Numbered from the stretch's first letter, positions 24,614-33,665 are shown. The stretch: DNA of 64,000 nucleotides from Pseudomonas sp. Irchel s3f7 (GCF_900187615.1 NZ_FYDO01000027.1:34229-98228); one strand, 5' to 3'. Numbers and translations: made by a program. The notes: a model not told the origin generated them from the sequence alone.

Positions 24614-25516
24614 TTAGGCCAGTTTGCCGCTTCCCTGCACCTGCGGTACTCGTACTTTACGAAACACCAGGACGTTGCCCGCCATCACCAGTAACAGACC
24701 CACCAATGCCGGCGCAGTCCACTGATAGCCCTCGGCAAACGCTGACACGTTGAGCGCCACTACCGGGAACAGAACGGTGCAGTACGCGGCACGCTCCGGC
24801 CCCATGCGCCCAACCAGCGTCAGGTAGGCGGTGAACCCGATCACCGAGCCCGGAATCACCAGATACAACAACGAACCGATGTAGCGTGCATTCCATTCCA
24901 TGTCGAACGGAATGCCTTTGACCAGGCACCACACCGAGAGCATGGCTGCACCGTAAGCCATGCCCCAGGCGTTGGTGGTCAGCGGCTTGAGACCGGCCTT
25001 CTGCTGCAGGCTCGAGAGCATGTTGCCCGCCGAAAAACACAAGGTCCCGCACAACGCCAGCCCCAGGCCGAGCAAGGTTTCCGGGCTGGCAGTGTGCCCC
25101 GCGAGTTCAGGCCAGAACAACAAACCAAGCCCGAACAGCCCCAGCGCACCGCCCATCAAGACGTTGCGTGCGATTTTCTGGCCGAAGAACACCCGCGCGT
25201 TCAGCGCGTTCCACAACGTGGCGGTGGAAAACACCACCGCGACCAGACCGCTGGGGATCCATTGGCTGGCGGTAAGAAAGCACATGAAATTGATGCAAAA
25301 CAGGCACACACCTTGCGCCAGACAGATCAGATGCCCACGCCGGTTCATCACTTGCAGCCGTCGGCTCAACAGCAAGATCACGAACAACACCAGCGCAGCG
25401 AGGCCGAAGCGATAAACGATCGACACGGGAATCGCGACCACGCCCAGTTGCCATTTGAGGGCAATCCAGGTGGTGCCCCAGATCAGCACCGTCAGCAAAT
25501 ACAAAGACAGGTTCAT
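24614..25516 (-). CDS. EamA/DMT-family transporter
   Basis: A 300-residue drug/metabolite transporter with about ten hydrophobic segments in two EamA repeats (the first begins NLSLYLLTVLIWGTTWIALKW and the second around LLGLGLALCGTLCFSAGN). Such proteins export amino acids or other metabolites. ATG 25516 has an excellent GAGGAG ribosome site; the frame extends upstream but into the AraC promoter. It is divergent from the AraC-family regulator at 25667, which probably controls it. Confidence 0.88.
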   Translation of the reverse strand: MNLSLYLLTVLIWGTTWIALKWQLGVVAIPVSIVYRFGLAALVLFVILLLSRRLQVMNRRGHLICLAQGVCLFCINFMCFLTASQWIPSGLVAVVFSTATLWNALNARVFFGQKIARNVLMGGALGLFGLGLLFWPELAGHTASPETLLGLGLALCGTLCFSAGNMLSSLQQKAGLKPLTTNAWGMAYGAAMLSVWCLVKGIPFDMEWNARYIGSLLYLVIPGSVIGFTAYLTLVGRMGPERAAYCTVLFPVVALNVSAFAEGYQWTAPALVGLLLVMAGNVLVFRKVRVPQVQGSGKLA

Positions 25517-25666
25517 GACAAAGCTCCTCGATAGGGAATCAGTGTCCTGCGCCTCGCCTCGGTGCACTTGCATAAACTTGCGGTTTTGTCCGGCGCCGGG
25601 CTGGCAGGCGAACGGCTACGGAGTAGGATGCAAGGCGTTGGATGCAGGTGTTAGAGAGCAACGATC

Positions 25667-26542
25667 ATGGCTGCACTGGATACCCTACAAGTTTTTCAAG
25701 CCCTCAACCGCTCGCCCAATGCTCGCCTCGAGCACAGCGCCGAGCTCGGTGACGGCTTGTCCGCAGCCTTGTGGAGCAATCATCACGACGCCCAGGATTA
25801 CGAAGCGCCCAGCCACCACACGTTGTCTTGCTACCTGGCCGGCGGCACCGGGACCTTTCGCCGCGACCAGCCCGGCAACATGGGTGGCCCGAACAAATTG
25901 TGCATCTTGCCGGCCGATCACCAGTCAGGCTGGGTAATCAACGGTGACATTCGCCTGGCACACCTGTATTTCAGTGCCGAACAATTTGCCTTGGGTTGCG
26001 TCACTCTGCTTGATCGCGAGCCCCGGGAATTGCAGCTGCGCGAGCAAACGTTTCTCGAAGACCCACAGCAAGCCCAGCGCTTTCGACAGCTGATCGCCCT
26101 CAACTGGGATGAGCCGGGTGAACGCGTGCTCACCAGCAGTCTGGCCCATGAAATGCTCAGCCATGCGCTGCTCAGTCAGGTCAACGTGCGTCAGGGTTTG
26201 CGCCTAAAGGGCGGGCTGGCCGCGCATCAACGTCGGCACTTGGTGGCGTTCATCGACAGCCACCTGGCCGACGCCATCAGCCTGGGCCAACTGGCGGCGC
26301 TTTGCGCACTGTCCGAGTACCACTTTGCGCGGATGTTCCGCGAAAGCTTTGGCCTGCCACCCCACCAGTATGTGCTGGCGCGGCGTCTGAACCGGGCGCG
26401 GGAGCTGCTGCGTTCGACATCCCAGCCGTTGGGTGAGATTGCGCTGGCCTGTGGGTTTTCCAGCGCCAGCCATTTCACCAACCGGTTTCGCCAGGCGCTC
26501 GGCGGGACACCCGGTGAATATCGGCAGGCGTTCTTGCGTTAG
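25667..26542 (+). CDS. AraC-family transcriptional regulator
   Basis: A 291-residue regulator. The N-terminal 180 residues form a cupin-like ligand-binding region (HHDAQDYEAPSHHTLSCYL, GPNKLCILPADHQSGW), and the C-terminal 100 residues carry two helix-turn-helix motifs (ISLGQLAALCALSEYHFARMF and PLGEIALACGFSSASHFTNRF). It is divergent from the EamA transporter gene with about 150 bp between start codons, so it likely regulates the exporter in response to the exported compound or a related signal. Confidence 0.9.
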   Translation: MAALDTLQVFQALNRSPNARLEHSAELGDGLSAALWSNHHDAQDYEAPSHHTLSCYLAGGTGTFRRDQPGNMGGPNKLCILPADHQSGWVINGDIRLAHLYFSAEQFALGCVTLLDREPRELQLREQTFLEDPQQAQRFRQLIALNWDEPGERVLTSSLAHEMLSHALLSQVNVRQGLRLKGGLAAHQRRHLVAFIDSHLADAISLGQLAALCALSEYHFARMFRESFGLPPHQYVLARRLNRARELLRSTSQPLGEIALACGFSSASHFTNRFRQALGGTPGEYRQAFLR

Positions 26543-26576
26543 CCCCCCGGTGCCCCCACCTCTGGACTGCTTTTCC

Positions 26577-26601
26577 TGTAGGAGCAAGCTTGCTCGCGAT
26601 G
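26577..26601. repeat. single REP copy
   Basis: TGTAGGAGCAAGCTTGCTCG at 26577, with the following CGATG, is a lone copy of the GTAGGAGC REP class after the AraC gene. Confidence 0.7.
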
Positions 26602-26673
26602 AACGATAACGCGGTCTACGAGCACCTCCACAAGCGCAGCCACAAAAAACTCACTCACTACAGGGCACAAACC

Positions 26674-26705
26674 AAAACGGGCCTGCATTCGCAGGCCCGT
26701 TTTTA
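26674..26705. terminator. bidirectional terminator before the HPF-like gene end
   Basis: AAAACGGGCCTGC/GCAGGCCCGTTTTT with loop ATTC. It lies between the convergent AraC (plus) and HPF-like (minus) genes. Confidence 0.9.
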
Positions 26706-26731
26706 GTGGGAAGGTAAAAGTGAATCAGGTG

Positions 26732-27136
26732 TCAGCCGTTAAGCGCTGCCTGTTCGTTCTCAAGAAACTCTTCTTCCAGCAGCTCATCAGCGCGGCGCTC
26801 GAACGGTACGACAGCGGCGCGTGGCTTGCCGCGCAATTTGCCGAACAGGTGTTCCAGTGCATGCTCGAGCTTGTCGGCAGCCCCGTCTATCGCCAGTTCC
26901 AGGTTGGCGGCTTTATGGGTGACGGAAATTGGTTGATGGCCTTTTGGCCGCGCCTCCAGTTGGCAGCGTATATCGTGGGGACCGGGCTTGTCGCCGTTCT
27001 CGTCCCGCAGGTGGACCTCGACACGTGTCAGGTCTTCTTCGTAGCGTTCGAGCGTGCTCTCAATGGTAGTACGTACCCACTCCTCCAGTCGTTTACTGCC
27101 TTGAATATGGTTATCGCTATTGACTTGGATTTGCAT
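26732..27136 (-). CDS. HPF/RaiA-family ribosome-associated protein
   Basis: A 134-residue protein of the HPF/RaiA (sigma-54 modulation) family, which binds the 30S subunit and promotes hibernation. Family-like features are the start MQIQVNSDNHIQGS, the beta strand TRVEVHLRDENGDK, and AANLELAIDGAADKLEHALEHLFGKL. It is longer than E. coli HPF (95) and lacks the long C-terminal dimerisation domain, leaving an acidic tail (ADELLEEEFLENEQ). The classical hpf gene beside rpoN would be elsewhere, so this is a second paralogue. Confidence 0.8.
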   Translation of the reverse strand: MQIQVNSDNHIQGSKRLEEWVRTTIESTLERYEEDLTRVEVHLRDENGDKPGPHDIRCQLEARPKGHQPISVTHKAANLELAIDGAADKLEHALEHLFGKLRGKPRAAVVPFERRADELLEEEFLENEQAALNG

Positions 27137-27350
27137 AGTTCATCCCTTATTTCAGCTAGCTCGCGAGAGGCCGGTCAGCTAAGCCCTTGGGCGTCATCAC
27201 CGTGACCTCTTACTTACACAATCGGTCTGTACGCTGAACAATTCAACCCCTGATAAAAGATAAATATCTAATCGCAAAAAAAGCCGGACAACCGGTAAAA
27301 GCGCTGGTAAGGTCGGGAGTTGGGTCGCCCTGCCCTCAGGTAATAATTGC

Positions 27351-28298
27351 TCACATTTGCTGCTCCCCCAACGGGTGCAAGTTTCGGAAAATCCCTGCCT
27401 CCTCCACCAACCAATCGTGCACCGCGCGCACACCCGGATGGCTCAGCGCACCCGGCGCGTACAGCAACATGTAGCGTTTGTGATTGGGCACTGCCAGACC
27501 AAACGGTACGATCAACGCCCCGCGCTCCAACTCATCGTTGAGCAGAGTTCGTCGGGCAATCGCCACGCCCATCCCGGCAATGGCCGCTTCGATCGTCAGG
27601 TGATTGCGATTGAAGGTGTGGCCGCGTCGCACATCGGCCCCTTCGAACCCGATGGCATTTAAGTAAAACTCCCATTCCGCATATTCGTAGCTGCCGCGCC
27701 AGGCGGTGATGTCGTGCAACAAGGGGAAATGAATCAAGTCCGCCGGACCATGCAATGGCGGGCGCCCCCGCAGCAGGCTCGGCGCGCACACCGGGAAAAT
27801 CTGCTCATCGAGCAAGGCTGTGGATAACAATCCGGGGTAACTGCCGTCGTTCAAGTCGATGGCCAGGTCGAAATCCCCTTCGTGCAACGGCACGCTGCTG
27901 TCCTCGGCCACCAGACGCAATTGAATGTCCGGAAAACGCTGCTGCAAACGTGGCAAGCGCGGGGTCAGCCATTTGCTCAGAAAGGATGGAATCGAACGCA
28001 CCCGCAGAATCCCGCTGATCATACCCGCGTCCAGTCGTCGCAACTCCGCATCGATGCTGCCGTAGGCCTCGTTGACGGTGATGGCCAGTCGTTGCCCCTG
28101 CGCACTCAGTTCCACGCCACGGGCGCGCCGGTGAAACAGGCGGAACCCGAGACGCTCTTCGAGTTGGCGAATCTGCTGACTGACCGCCCCGGGTGTGATG
28201 TGCAGTTCTTCGGCGCACCGGGTAAACGACAGGTGTCGCGCGGCACAGGCGAACACGTTCAGCCAGACATAAGTCTGGGCGTGTAATTGGCGGCTCAT
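27351..28298 (-). CDS. LysR-family regulator of serine dehydratase (GcvA/DsdC-like)
   Basis: A 315-residue LysR regulator. The N-terminal winged helix is RHLSFTRCAEELHITPGAVSQQIRQLEERLGFRLFHRR (residues about 20-58); the remainder is a substrate-binding domain (VPLHEGDFDLAIDLNDGSYP, EAAIAGMGVAIARRTLL). The sequence is closest to the GcvA/DsdC/AmpR subgroup. It is divergent from the L-serine ammonia-lyase gene with about 135 bp between them, so serine-related control is likely. A dyad for LysR binding lies immediately in front of its own start codon. Confidence 0.9.
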   Translation of the reverse strand: MSRQLHAQTYVWLNVFACAARHLSFTRCAEELHITPGAVSQQIRQLEERLGFRLFHRRARGVELSAQGQRLAITVNEAYGSIDAELRRLDAGMISGILRVRSIPSFLSKWLTPRLPRLQQRFPDIQLRLVAEDSSVPLHEGDFDLAIDLNDGSYPGLLSTALLDEQIFPVCAPSLLRGRPPLHGPADLIHFPLLHDITAWRGSYEYAEWEFYLNAIGFEGADVRRGHTFNRNHLTIEAAIAGMGVAIARRTLLNDELERGALIVPFGLAVPNHKRYMLLYAPGALSHPGVRAVHDWLVEEAGIFRNLHPLGEQQM

Positions 28299-28300
28299 CG

Positions 28301-28326
28301 TTTAGTCCTGCTAAAGGATATCTTAG
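28301..28326. promoter_or_regulatory. overlapping dyads, LysR-type operator candidate
   Basis: TTTAG-TCCTG-CTAAA (28301-28315) overlaps CTAA-AGGATATC-TTAG (28311-28326), right next to the LysR start codon in the LysR/sdaA divergent region. Position and symmetry fit an autoregulatory site; not tested. Confidence 0.45.
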
Positions 28327-28434
28327 GAATTTTCGTTGGTCACGTAGGACCTTGGCAGGCAGTATCACCCACATTGCGCTTGTCCTACAAAAATGGCAGC
28401 GATTCCTCCTCCATTGCTTTGTATAGGCTTTAGC

Positions 28435-29811
28435 ATGGCTATCAGTGTTTTCGATCTCTTCAAAGTCGGCATCGGGCCGTCCAGCTCCCATACCGTCGGT
28501 CCGATGCGGGCGGCTGCAACGTTCGCCCAAGCCCTGGTCGATCAGGGTTTTACCGCCGACGTGCGGCGAGTGGAGATCCGACTGTATGGCTCTTTATCGG
28601 CCACCGGTGTCGGCCATGCCACCGACCGCGCCTGCGTGATGGGCCTGATGGGCGAGTGGCCCGACAGCATCGACCCCACCACCATTGATCCACGCATTCA
28701 CACCCTGCGCGAAACCGGTCAGCTGCTGCTGGCCGGCAAAGCGAACATTGCCTTCGACTGGCAACGCGATCTCCTACTGCTCGACGAGAGCCTGCCCTAC
28801 CACCCCAACGCGATGTCCCTGACAGCCTTCGGCGAAACCGGTGAACTGTTCGAGCAAACGTATTACTCGGTGGGTGGCGGTTTCATCATCGAAGCGGCGG
28901 AAGCCGAGTCGGGTATCGCACCGTCGAGCGATGTGGTGCTGCCTTACGATTTCTCCAGCGCCGCCGAATTGCTCAAGCTCTGTAACCAGCACGGCCTGCG
29001 CGTTGGCGAATTGATGATGGCCAACGAACGGGCGTGGCGTAGCGATGCGCAAATCCGCCAGGGACTGCTGCACATCTGGTCGGTGATGCGCGAGTGCGTC
29101 GAGCAAGGGCTACGTCATGAGGGCATCCTGCCGGGCGGTCTGAATGTTCCCCGTCGCGCCGCGAAACTGCACCGCAGCCTATTGGAAATCGGCAAGCCGA
29201 ATGTCATCACGTCCACCTTGTCCGCGATGGAATGGGTGAACCTGTTCGCCCTCGCCGTGAACGAGGAAAACGCCGCCGGCGGGCGCATGGTCACGGCGCC
29301 GACCAACGGTGCGGCAGGGATCATTCCTGCGGTGCTGCACTACTACATGAAGTTCAATCCCGACGCCTCGGACGATGACGTCGTCGCCTTCTTTTTGGGT
29401 GCGGCAGCCGTTGGCATCCTCTGCAAGAAAAATGCGTCGATCTCCGGTGCCGAAGTCGGCTGTCAGGGCGAAGTGGGTTCTGCTTGCGCCATGGCTGCCG
29501 CCGGTCTCGCGGAGGTGCTTGGCGCCACGCCGGAGCAACTGGAAAACGCCGCCGAAATTGGCCTGGAACACAACCTCGGCCTGACCTGCGACCCGGTCGG
29601 CGGCCTGGTGCAGGTGCCATGCATCGAGCGCAACGCGATTGCTGCCGTCAAAGCGATCAACGCCACACAAATGGCCCTGCGCGGCGATGGTAAACATTTC
29701 ATTTCCCTGGATCGGGTGATCCGTACCATGCGCGACACCGGTGCCGACATGCACGACAAGTACAAGGAAACTTCGCGAGGCGGACTGGCGGTGAATTGGG
29801 TGGAATGCTGA
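28435..29811 (+). CDS. sdaA: L-serine ammonia-lyase (iron-sulfur type)
   Basis: A 458-residue single-chain L-serine dehydratase that deaminates serine to pyruvate with a [4Fe-4S] cluster. The N-terminal beta domain (SVFDLFKVGIGPSSSHTVGPMRAA) and C-terminal alpha domain (SGAEVGCQGEVGSACAMAA, TCDPVGGLVQVPCIERN) are fused as usual in gamma-proteobacteria; cluster cysteines are in the last two motifs. I start at ATG 28435 (MAISVFDLF), the conserved start, rather than an earlier in-frame codon. It is divergent from its probable LysR regulator. Confidence 0.95.
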   Translation: MAISVFDLFKVGIGPSSSHTVGPMRAAATFAQALVDQGFTADVRRVEIRLYGSLSATGVGHATDRACVMGLMGEWPDSIDPTTIDPRIHTLRETGQLLLAGKANIAFDWQRDLLLLDESLPYHPNAMSLTAFGETGELFEQTYYSVGGGFIIEAAEAESGIAPSSDVVLPYDFSSAAELLKLCNQHGLRVGELMMANERAWRSDAQIRQGLLHIWSVMRECVEQGLRHEGILPGGLNVPRRAAKLHRSLLEIGKPNVITSTLSAMEWVNLFALAVNEENAAGGRMVTAPTNGAAGIIPAVLHYYMKFNPDASDDDVVAFFLGAAAVGILCKKNASISGAEVGCQGEVGSACAMAAAGLAEVLGATPEQLENAAEIGLEHNLGLTCDPVGGLVQVPCIERNAIAAVKAINATQMALRGDGKHFISLDRVIRTMRDTGADMHDKYKETSRGGLAVNWVEC

Positions 29812-29867
29812 CCGGTTTGGTTGCACACCTGCGCTTTTTGCCCTGAAACGGGCAGGCAAGTGATGAC

Positions 29868-29973
29868 TGGTAGGCGCGAGCTTGCTCGCGATGAACCTGA
29901 GGCCGCGGCGGCGTGCCTGGCTAACAGCGTTATCGTTGACGACCATCGCGAGCACGCTCGCTCCGCCTGCCTT
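29868..29973. repeat. REP doublet after sdaA
   Basis: GGTAGGCGCGAGCTTGCTCG near 29869 and CGCGAGCACGCTCGCTCCGC near 29948 form an imperfect inverted pair about 50 nt apart. Same general class as the GTAGGAGC REPs. Confidence 0.75.
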
Positions 29974-30097
29974 GGGCATGTCTCTTGCTACAACCCTGTT
30001 GGAACAATGATGGTGATATGGCCGGTGGTCTGACGTTGCGAACCAACCGGATTACGGCCGGTCAACAACTGCACGTTCAATCAGGCGGTGACGCATC

Positions 30098-30415
30098 ATG
30101 GACAACCCTTTTCAACTCATTACCGATGCCTTTGCACCGGATTACCAGATCAACCTGAGCATTCAGGGCCTGGACGGCAGCATCATGCTGACCCTTTCCA
30201 ACAGCGGTCGCATAGTGGCCAAACGGCTGATCAGCACCGAACAACGCAACGACCCCCAACGCCTCAAACGCCTGGTGCAAAGCATTCAGTTTGGTATCGC
30301 CATCGAACAGGGCCACAGCGCCATGACCATCCTGGATGCCATGACCGGCGGCGACACCCGGAACCTGCCGCCACCTCGAGGCAACGGCCGGCACCGCCCG
30401 ACCCTGGGCCTTTAA
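30098..30415 (+). CDS. DUF3509 family protein
   Basis: A 105-residue soluble protein of the Pseudomonas DUF3509 family, with the pattern DGSIMLTLSNSGRIVAKRLIS, then RLVQSIQFGIAIEQG and ILDAMTGG, and a proline/arginine-rich tail. Function unknown. ATG 30098 begins MDNPFQLITDAF. Its last four bases overlap the end of the convergent psiE gene. Confidence 0.8.
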   Translation: MDNPFQLITDAFAPDYQINLSIQGLDGSIMLTLSNSGRIVAKRLISTEQRNDPQRLKRLVQSIQFGIAIEQGHSAMTILDAMTGGDTRNLPPPRGNGRHRPTLGL

Positions 30416-30912
30416 AGTTCGCCTTTCTCGACCTCGGAATGTTCACTGGAACCCGCGCCAATCTTGCGGTGCGGGTTTTCAATTTTCACCGATGGAAATT
30501 GCGACGACGCATAACGCACCACCAGAATCGAAAACGCCAGCAACAGAATCCCGCCGCACAGGTAAATGATGCCGAGGTCGGGTGGGTTGTGGTGCGAGAC
30601 ATTCGAAATCAACAACCGCGTCAGTGCGGTAATCGCCACGTAGATCAGGAAGCGCACGGGCATGTGGTTGGTCTTGAAATAAATCCCGACCATCGCTCCC
30701 AGTTCCAGATAGATGAACAGCAGCAAGATGTCATCGATCTTGATGTGCCCCTGTTCGAGCATTCCCAGGAACTCCATCACCGCCGCCCATGCAGTCACGG
30801 CCCCAATGGCGAACAGCGCCAGGTAGTGAAAGGTTTCGACGAACAGATTGCCCAGGGACTCGGCCAGTTCATGCACGTTCTGCCGCAGCCTTTCGGCCCA
30901 GTTGATTTTCAC
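30412..30912 (-). CDS. psiE: PsiE-family membrane protein
   Basis: A 166-residue protein with four transmembrane segments (about 27-50, 60-80, 86-103 and 115-136), matching the phosphate-starvation-inducible PsiE family (KIDDILLLFIYLELGAMVGIYFKTNHMPVRFLIYVAITALTR). The C-terminal 30 residues are polar. In E. coli psiE expression responds to PhoB and cAMP-CRP; I see no clear Pho box in the 285-bp upstream region. Molecular role is unknown. Confidence 0.88.
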   Translation of the reverse strand: MKINWAERLRQNVHELAESLGNLFVETFHYLALFAIGAVTAWAAVMEFLGMLEQGHIKIDDILLLFIYLELGAMVGIYFKTNHMPVRFLIYVAITALTRLLISNVSHHNPPDLGIIYLCGGILLLAFSILVVRYASSQFPSVKIENPHRKIGAGSSEHSEVEKGEL

Positions 30913-31138
30913 GATGATGCTTCCTTAGGTCGGCTCGACCGGATGATGCGGGTTGGACGTGACGGTTTTCTGCATGCAGAAAGAAGGCCAGCCCATGATG
31001 GCTAGCCACTCGGAAATGCGCGCCGTGGCGTTTGGTCGCACCTCTGCTGGGCAGCGGCTGGTCCACCTGACAAATTCTGAATCCGAACTACATTAAAAAG
31101 CCACTACCCAAAGCGCAGGGTTTCGCTTATCCTTTTCG

Positions 31139-31154
31139 CTGTATATAAATACAG
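31139..31154. promoter_or_regulatory. LexA (SOS) box of yebG
   Basis: CTGTATATAAATACAG is a perfect CTG-N10-CAG SOS box, 44 bases before the yebG start codon. It predicts LexA repression and induction by DNA damage. Confidence 0.92.
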
Positions 31155-31197
31155 TAGTCGAATCAGACAACTAATGTGAAGGCATGTGAGGTGGTAA

Positions 31198-31542
31198 ATG
31201 GCCGTCGAAGTGGTATACCGCAGCAGCCGAGATCTGGAGCGCTTGTTCATGGATAAAGCCGAAGCTGACCGTCATGACAAAATGCTCGAACTGGCTGAAT
31301 TGCTGGCAGAGGTACTGCACAAAGCCGTTCCGTCCCTGACCGAGCAGCAAGTGGAAGAAGCCGGGATCTACATGGCGAAGAATCGCGATGTGTTCGCCAA
31401 GGCGTTCAAGAGCCAGCCGGACGCATTGTCCGAGTTGCTGACGGCACCGGTTGAGGTGGCCCCGGTGGTTGAGTCTGTTGAATCAGCCGAAGCCGAAGCG
31501 CCAGCGGTCAAACCCGCAAAGGCACCTAAAGCCGCGAAGTGA
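31198..31542 (+). CDS. yebG: YebG-family SOS protein
   Basis: A 114-residue protein matching E. coli YebG, a LexA-regulated protein of unknown molecular function. Residues 1-85 form the family domain (MAVEVVYRSSRDLERLFMDK, AEADRHDKMLELAELLAEVL, QVEEAGIYMAKNRDVFAKAFK); the tail is Ala/Pro/Lys-rich (VKPAKAPKAAK). A GAGG ribosome site precedes ATG 31198, a perfect SOS box lies upstream and a terminator follows, so it is a single-gene SOS unit. Confidence 0.94.
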   Translation: MAVEVVYRSSRDLERLFMDKAEADRHDKMLELAELLAEVLHKAVPSLTEQQVEEAGIYMAKNRDVFAKAFKSQPDALSELLTAPVEVAPVVESVESAEAEAPAVKPAKAPKAAK

Positions 31543-31557
31543 CATCCGAATTGAATA

Positions 31558-31588
31558 GGCCCTGAGTCGAATGGCTCAGGGCCTTTTT
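31558..31588 (+). terminator. terminator after yebG
   Basis: GGCCCTGAG/CTCAGGGCC stem with an 8-nt loop followed by TTTTT, 16 bases after the yebG stop. Confidence 0.9.
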
Positions 31589-31605
31589 CATTTTCAGAAT
31601 CAATG

Positions 31606-31649
31606 GATCGCAGCCTTTCGCAGGCGCTGCCGAAGTTTGCGATCTTTTG
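31606..31649. repeat. REP-like repeat (GATCGCAGCCTTC class)
   Basis: GATCGCAGCCTTTCGCAGGC followed by a complementary arm ending TTTGCGATCTTTT. The same class appears at 33666-33713 and 46812-46886. Confidence 0.65.
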
Positions 31650-31654
31650 ATCAC

Positions 31655-32674
31655 CTATCGATACAACACTTTCTCCGCCAACTCATCCGCCACCCTGGCC
31701 GGTGAGCGTTTTTCTGCCTGGGCATGGGCGAAGACTTCGGTCAGTCGCGAGCTGATTTTCGACAGGTGCGCGGTGATGGTCGGCAGTTCTTCGCCACGGT
31801 GCTTGAGCGACACATAGATCAACCCGCCGGAGTTGATCACGTAGTCCGGCGCATACAGGATGCCGCGCCGCTCCAGTTGGTCGGCGACTTCCAGATGGGT
31901 CAATTGATTGTTCGCCGAACCCGCCACCGCCGAGCAGCGCAGTTGCGACACGCTGTTGCTGTTGAGCACGCCGCCCAACCCACACGGTGCGAGAATGTCG
32001 CACGGGGTGCTGAGCAGTGCGTCGTTGGCAATCGGATGTGCGCCAAGTTGTTCCATGGCCAACTGGACCTTGCCGTGGTCGATGTCGCTGACCAACAGTT
32101 CAGCCCCGGCCGCATGCAGCTGTTCGGCCAATGCATAACCGACATTGCCCAACCCCTGAATCGCCACGCGCAACCCTTCCAGATTATCGCTGCCCAGTCG
32201 GGCCATCGCCGTGCTGCGGATACCGGCGAACACGCCCATCGCCGCGTGAGGCGCCGGGTCACCTGCCGAGGTGGTGCTGGTGACGTGCGGGGTCTGTTGG
32301 GCGATGCAATCCATGTCTGCCACCGACGTGCCGCTGTCGATGGCAGTGATGTAGCGACCGTCGAGTTGATTGATGCAACGCCCGAAGGATTCGAATAACG
32401 CGGCACGGCTTTCCACATGGACCGGGCGCATGATCACGGCGACGCCTCCGCCCTGGGCCAGACCGGCCAACGCGGCTTTGTAACTCATGCCCTGGGCCAG
32501 GCGCACGGCGTCTTCGACGGCTGATTCGTCGCTGGGATAGGCAAGGTAACGACAACCACCCAGGGCAGGCCCGAGTCGGCTGTTATGAATGGCAATGACC
32601 GCCTTCAACCCGGTCACCGGGTCGACGCTCAGGTGCAGCGATTCAAGGCGAGTGCTTTGCATGAGAGCGAACAT
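31655..32674 (-). CDS. Leu/Phe/Val-type amino acid dehydrogenase homologue (active-site Lys replaced)
   Basis: A 339-residue protein of the leucine/phenylalanine dehydrogenase family, which deaminates branched or aromatic amino acids with NAD. The substrate lysine is kept (Lys66 in QGMSYKAALAG), and the NAD motif VAIQGLGNVGYALAEQL is intact. However, the catalytic lysine in the family motif GGGK is valine here: GLAQGGGVAVIM, Val78, codon GTC at 32441-32443. All else looks normal, including VAGSANNQL and YAPDYVINSGGLI. Loss of that lysine should impair classic dehydrogenase catalysis. It stands alone on the minus strand. Confidence 0.85.
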   Translation of the reverse strand: MFALMQSTRLESLHLSVDPVTGLKAVIAIHNSRLGPALGGCRYLAYPSDESAVEDAVRLAQGMSYKAALAGLAQGGGVAVIMRPVHVESRAALFESFGRCINQLDGRYITAIDSGTSVADMDCIAQQTPHVTSTTSAGDPAPHAAMGVFAGIRSTAMARLGSDNLEGLRVAIQGLGNVGYALAEQLHAAGAELLVSDIDHGKVQLAMEQLGAHPIANDALLSTPCDILAPCGLGGVLNSNSVSQLRCSAVAGSANNQLTHLEVADQLERRGILYAPDYVINSGGLIYVSLKHRGEELPTITAHLSKISSRLTEVFAHAQAEKRSPARVADELAEKVLYR

Positions 32675-32856
32675 CGTAAGGCTCCCGAATCACTTCTTGT
32701 AGTCGCCAGTATAGGCTTGCGCTCAAAAATTGCAGAAGCGCACCGGAATAAGCGAGCCCGCTATAGAAGCTTTCGGAAATAACCCGCAACCACCTTGCGC
32801 GGGACTGGACGAATGCCGCAGACGAGGCTAAAACGAGGCATTGCCCGGAGATTCTG

Positions 32857-33660
32857 ATGACCCCGCGCCAATCGTTTTTTGCCTGTCTGCAACGTTCACC
32901 GCCCGCGCTGTTCGAGGCGGCGCTGTGGATTGCAGTCGAGCATGACAACGAGGTGAAGCCCGAAACCATTCTGGCGGACTTCAAGCAATTGCAACAACGG
33001 GTCAGTGGCGGTTTGCCGATGCTACCCGTAGGCGAGCTGGCCCAGCCGCTGTTACGACGCCTGAATGACCTGGGATTCGCCCAGGACGATGCCACCCCCT
33101 TGCGCCCGCAAGTCGCACTGCTCGATAAAGTACTGGAGCGCCGACGCGGACAACCGCTGACGTTGGGCTTGATTGCACTGGAGCTGGCGCATGGCCTGGA
33201 GATCCCCCTGGTTGGGGTCAACTTCCCCGGGCACTTTCTGTTGCGCGTACCGGGCGCCGATCATTTGCTCGACCCTTGCGGTGGCCGTCGCCTTTATCCG
33301 AACGATTGCAGGGAACTGTTGTACCGCCAGTACGGCCCGAACATGAAACTCAGCGCCGAGCATCTGTTGACCGCCGAGCCGGCGCAGATGCTGCAACGCC
33401 TGTCTCGCAACCTGCGCCAGCTGCACTTATCCCATGACGATTTTATCGGTGCCTTGATTGATGCCGAGCGCGTGCTGGAACTGGGTAGCGCCAACGCCTC
33501 GGACTACCTGGCCCGCGCCAGTCTGTACCAACGTCTGGATTGCCCGAACGCCGAACGCTTCGACCTGGAACATGCATTACTGCTCAGCGACGACCCGATC
33601 CAGCGGATTCGCCTCACGGAACGGTTGGGGCATTTACCGCCCAACTCCATCGTCCACTAA
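32857..33660 (+). CDS. SirB1-like transglutaminase-fold protein with TPR-like tail
   Basis: A 267-residue soluble protein of the SirB1 family: a transglutaminase-like core (residues about 35-165; LERRRGQPLTLGLIALELAHGLEIPLVGVNFPGHFLLRV, then LLDPCGGRRLYPNDCRELL) and a helical TPR-like C-terminus (FIGALIDAERVLELGSANASDYLARASLYQRL). Many family members lack catalytic residues; here the His in GHFLLRV and Asp in LLDPCGG are present but no obvious catalytic Cys precedes them. Function is unclear; a scaffold or regulatory role is possible. Confidence 0.8.
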   Translation: MTPRQSFFACLQRSPPALFEAALWIAVEHDNEVKPETILADFKQLQQRVSGGLPMLPVGELAQPLLRRLNDLGFAQDDATPLRPQVALLDKVLERRRGQPLTLGLIALELAHGLEIPLVGVNFPGHFLLRVPGADHLLDPCGGRRLYPNDCRELLYRQYGPNMKLSAEHLLTAEPAQMLQRLSRNLRQLHLSHDDFIGALIDAERVLELGSANASDYLARASLYQRLDCPNAERFDLEHALLLSDDPIQRIRLTERLGHLPPNSIVH

Positions 33661-33665
33661 AAGCA

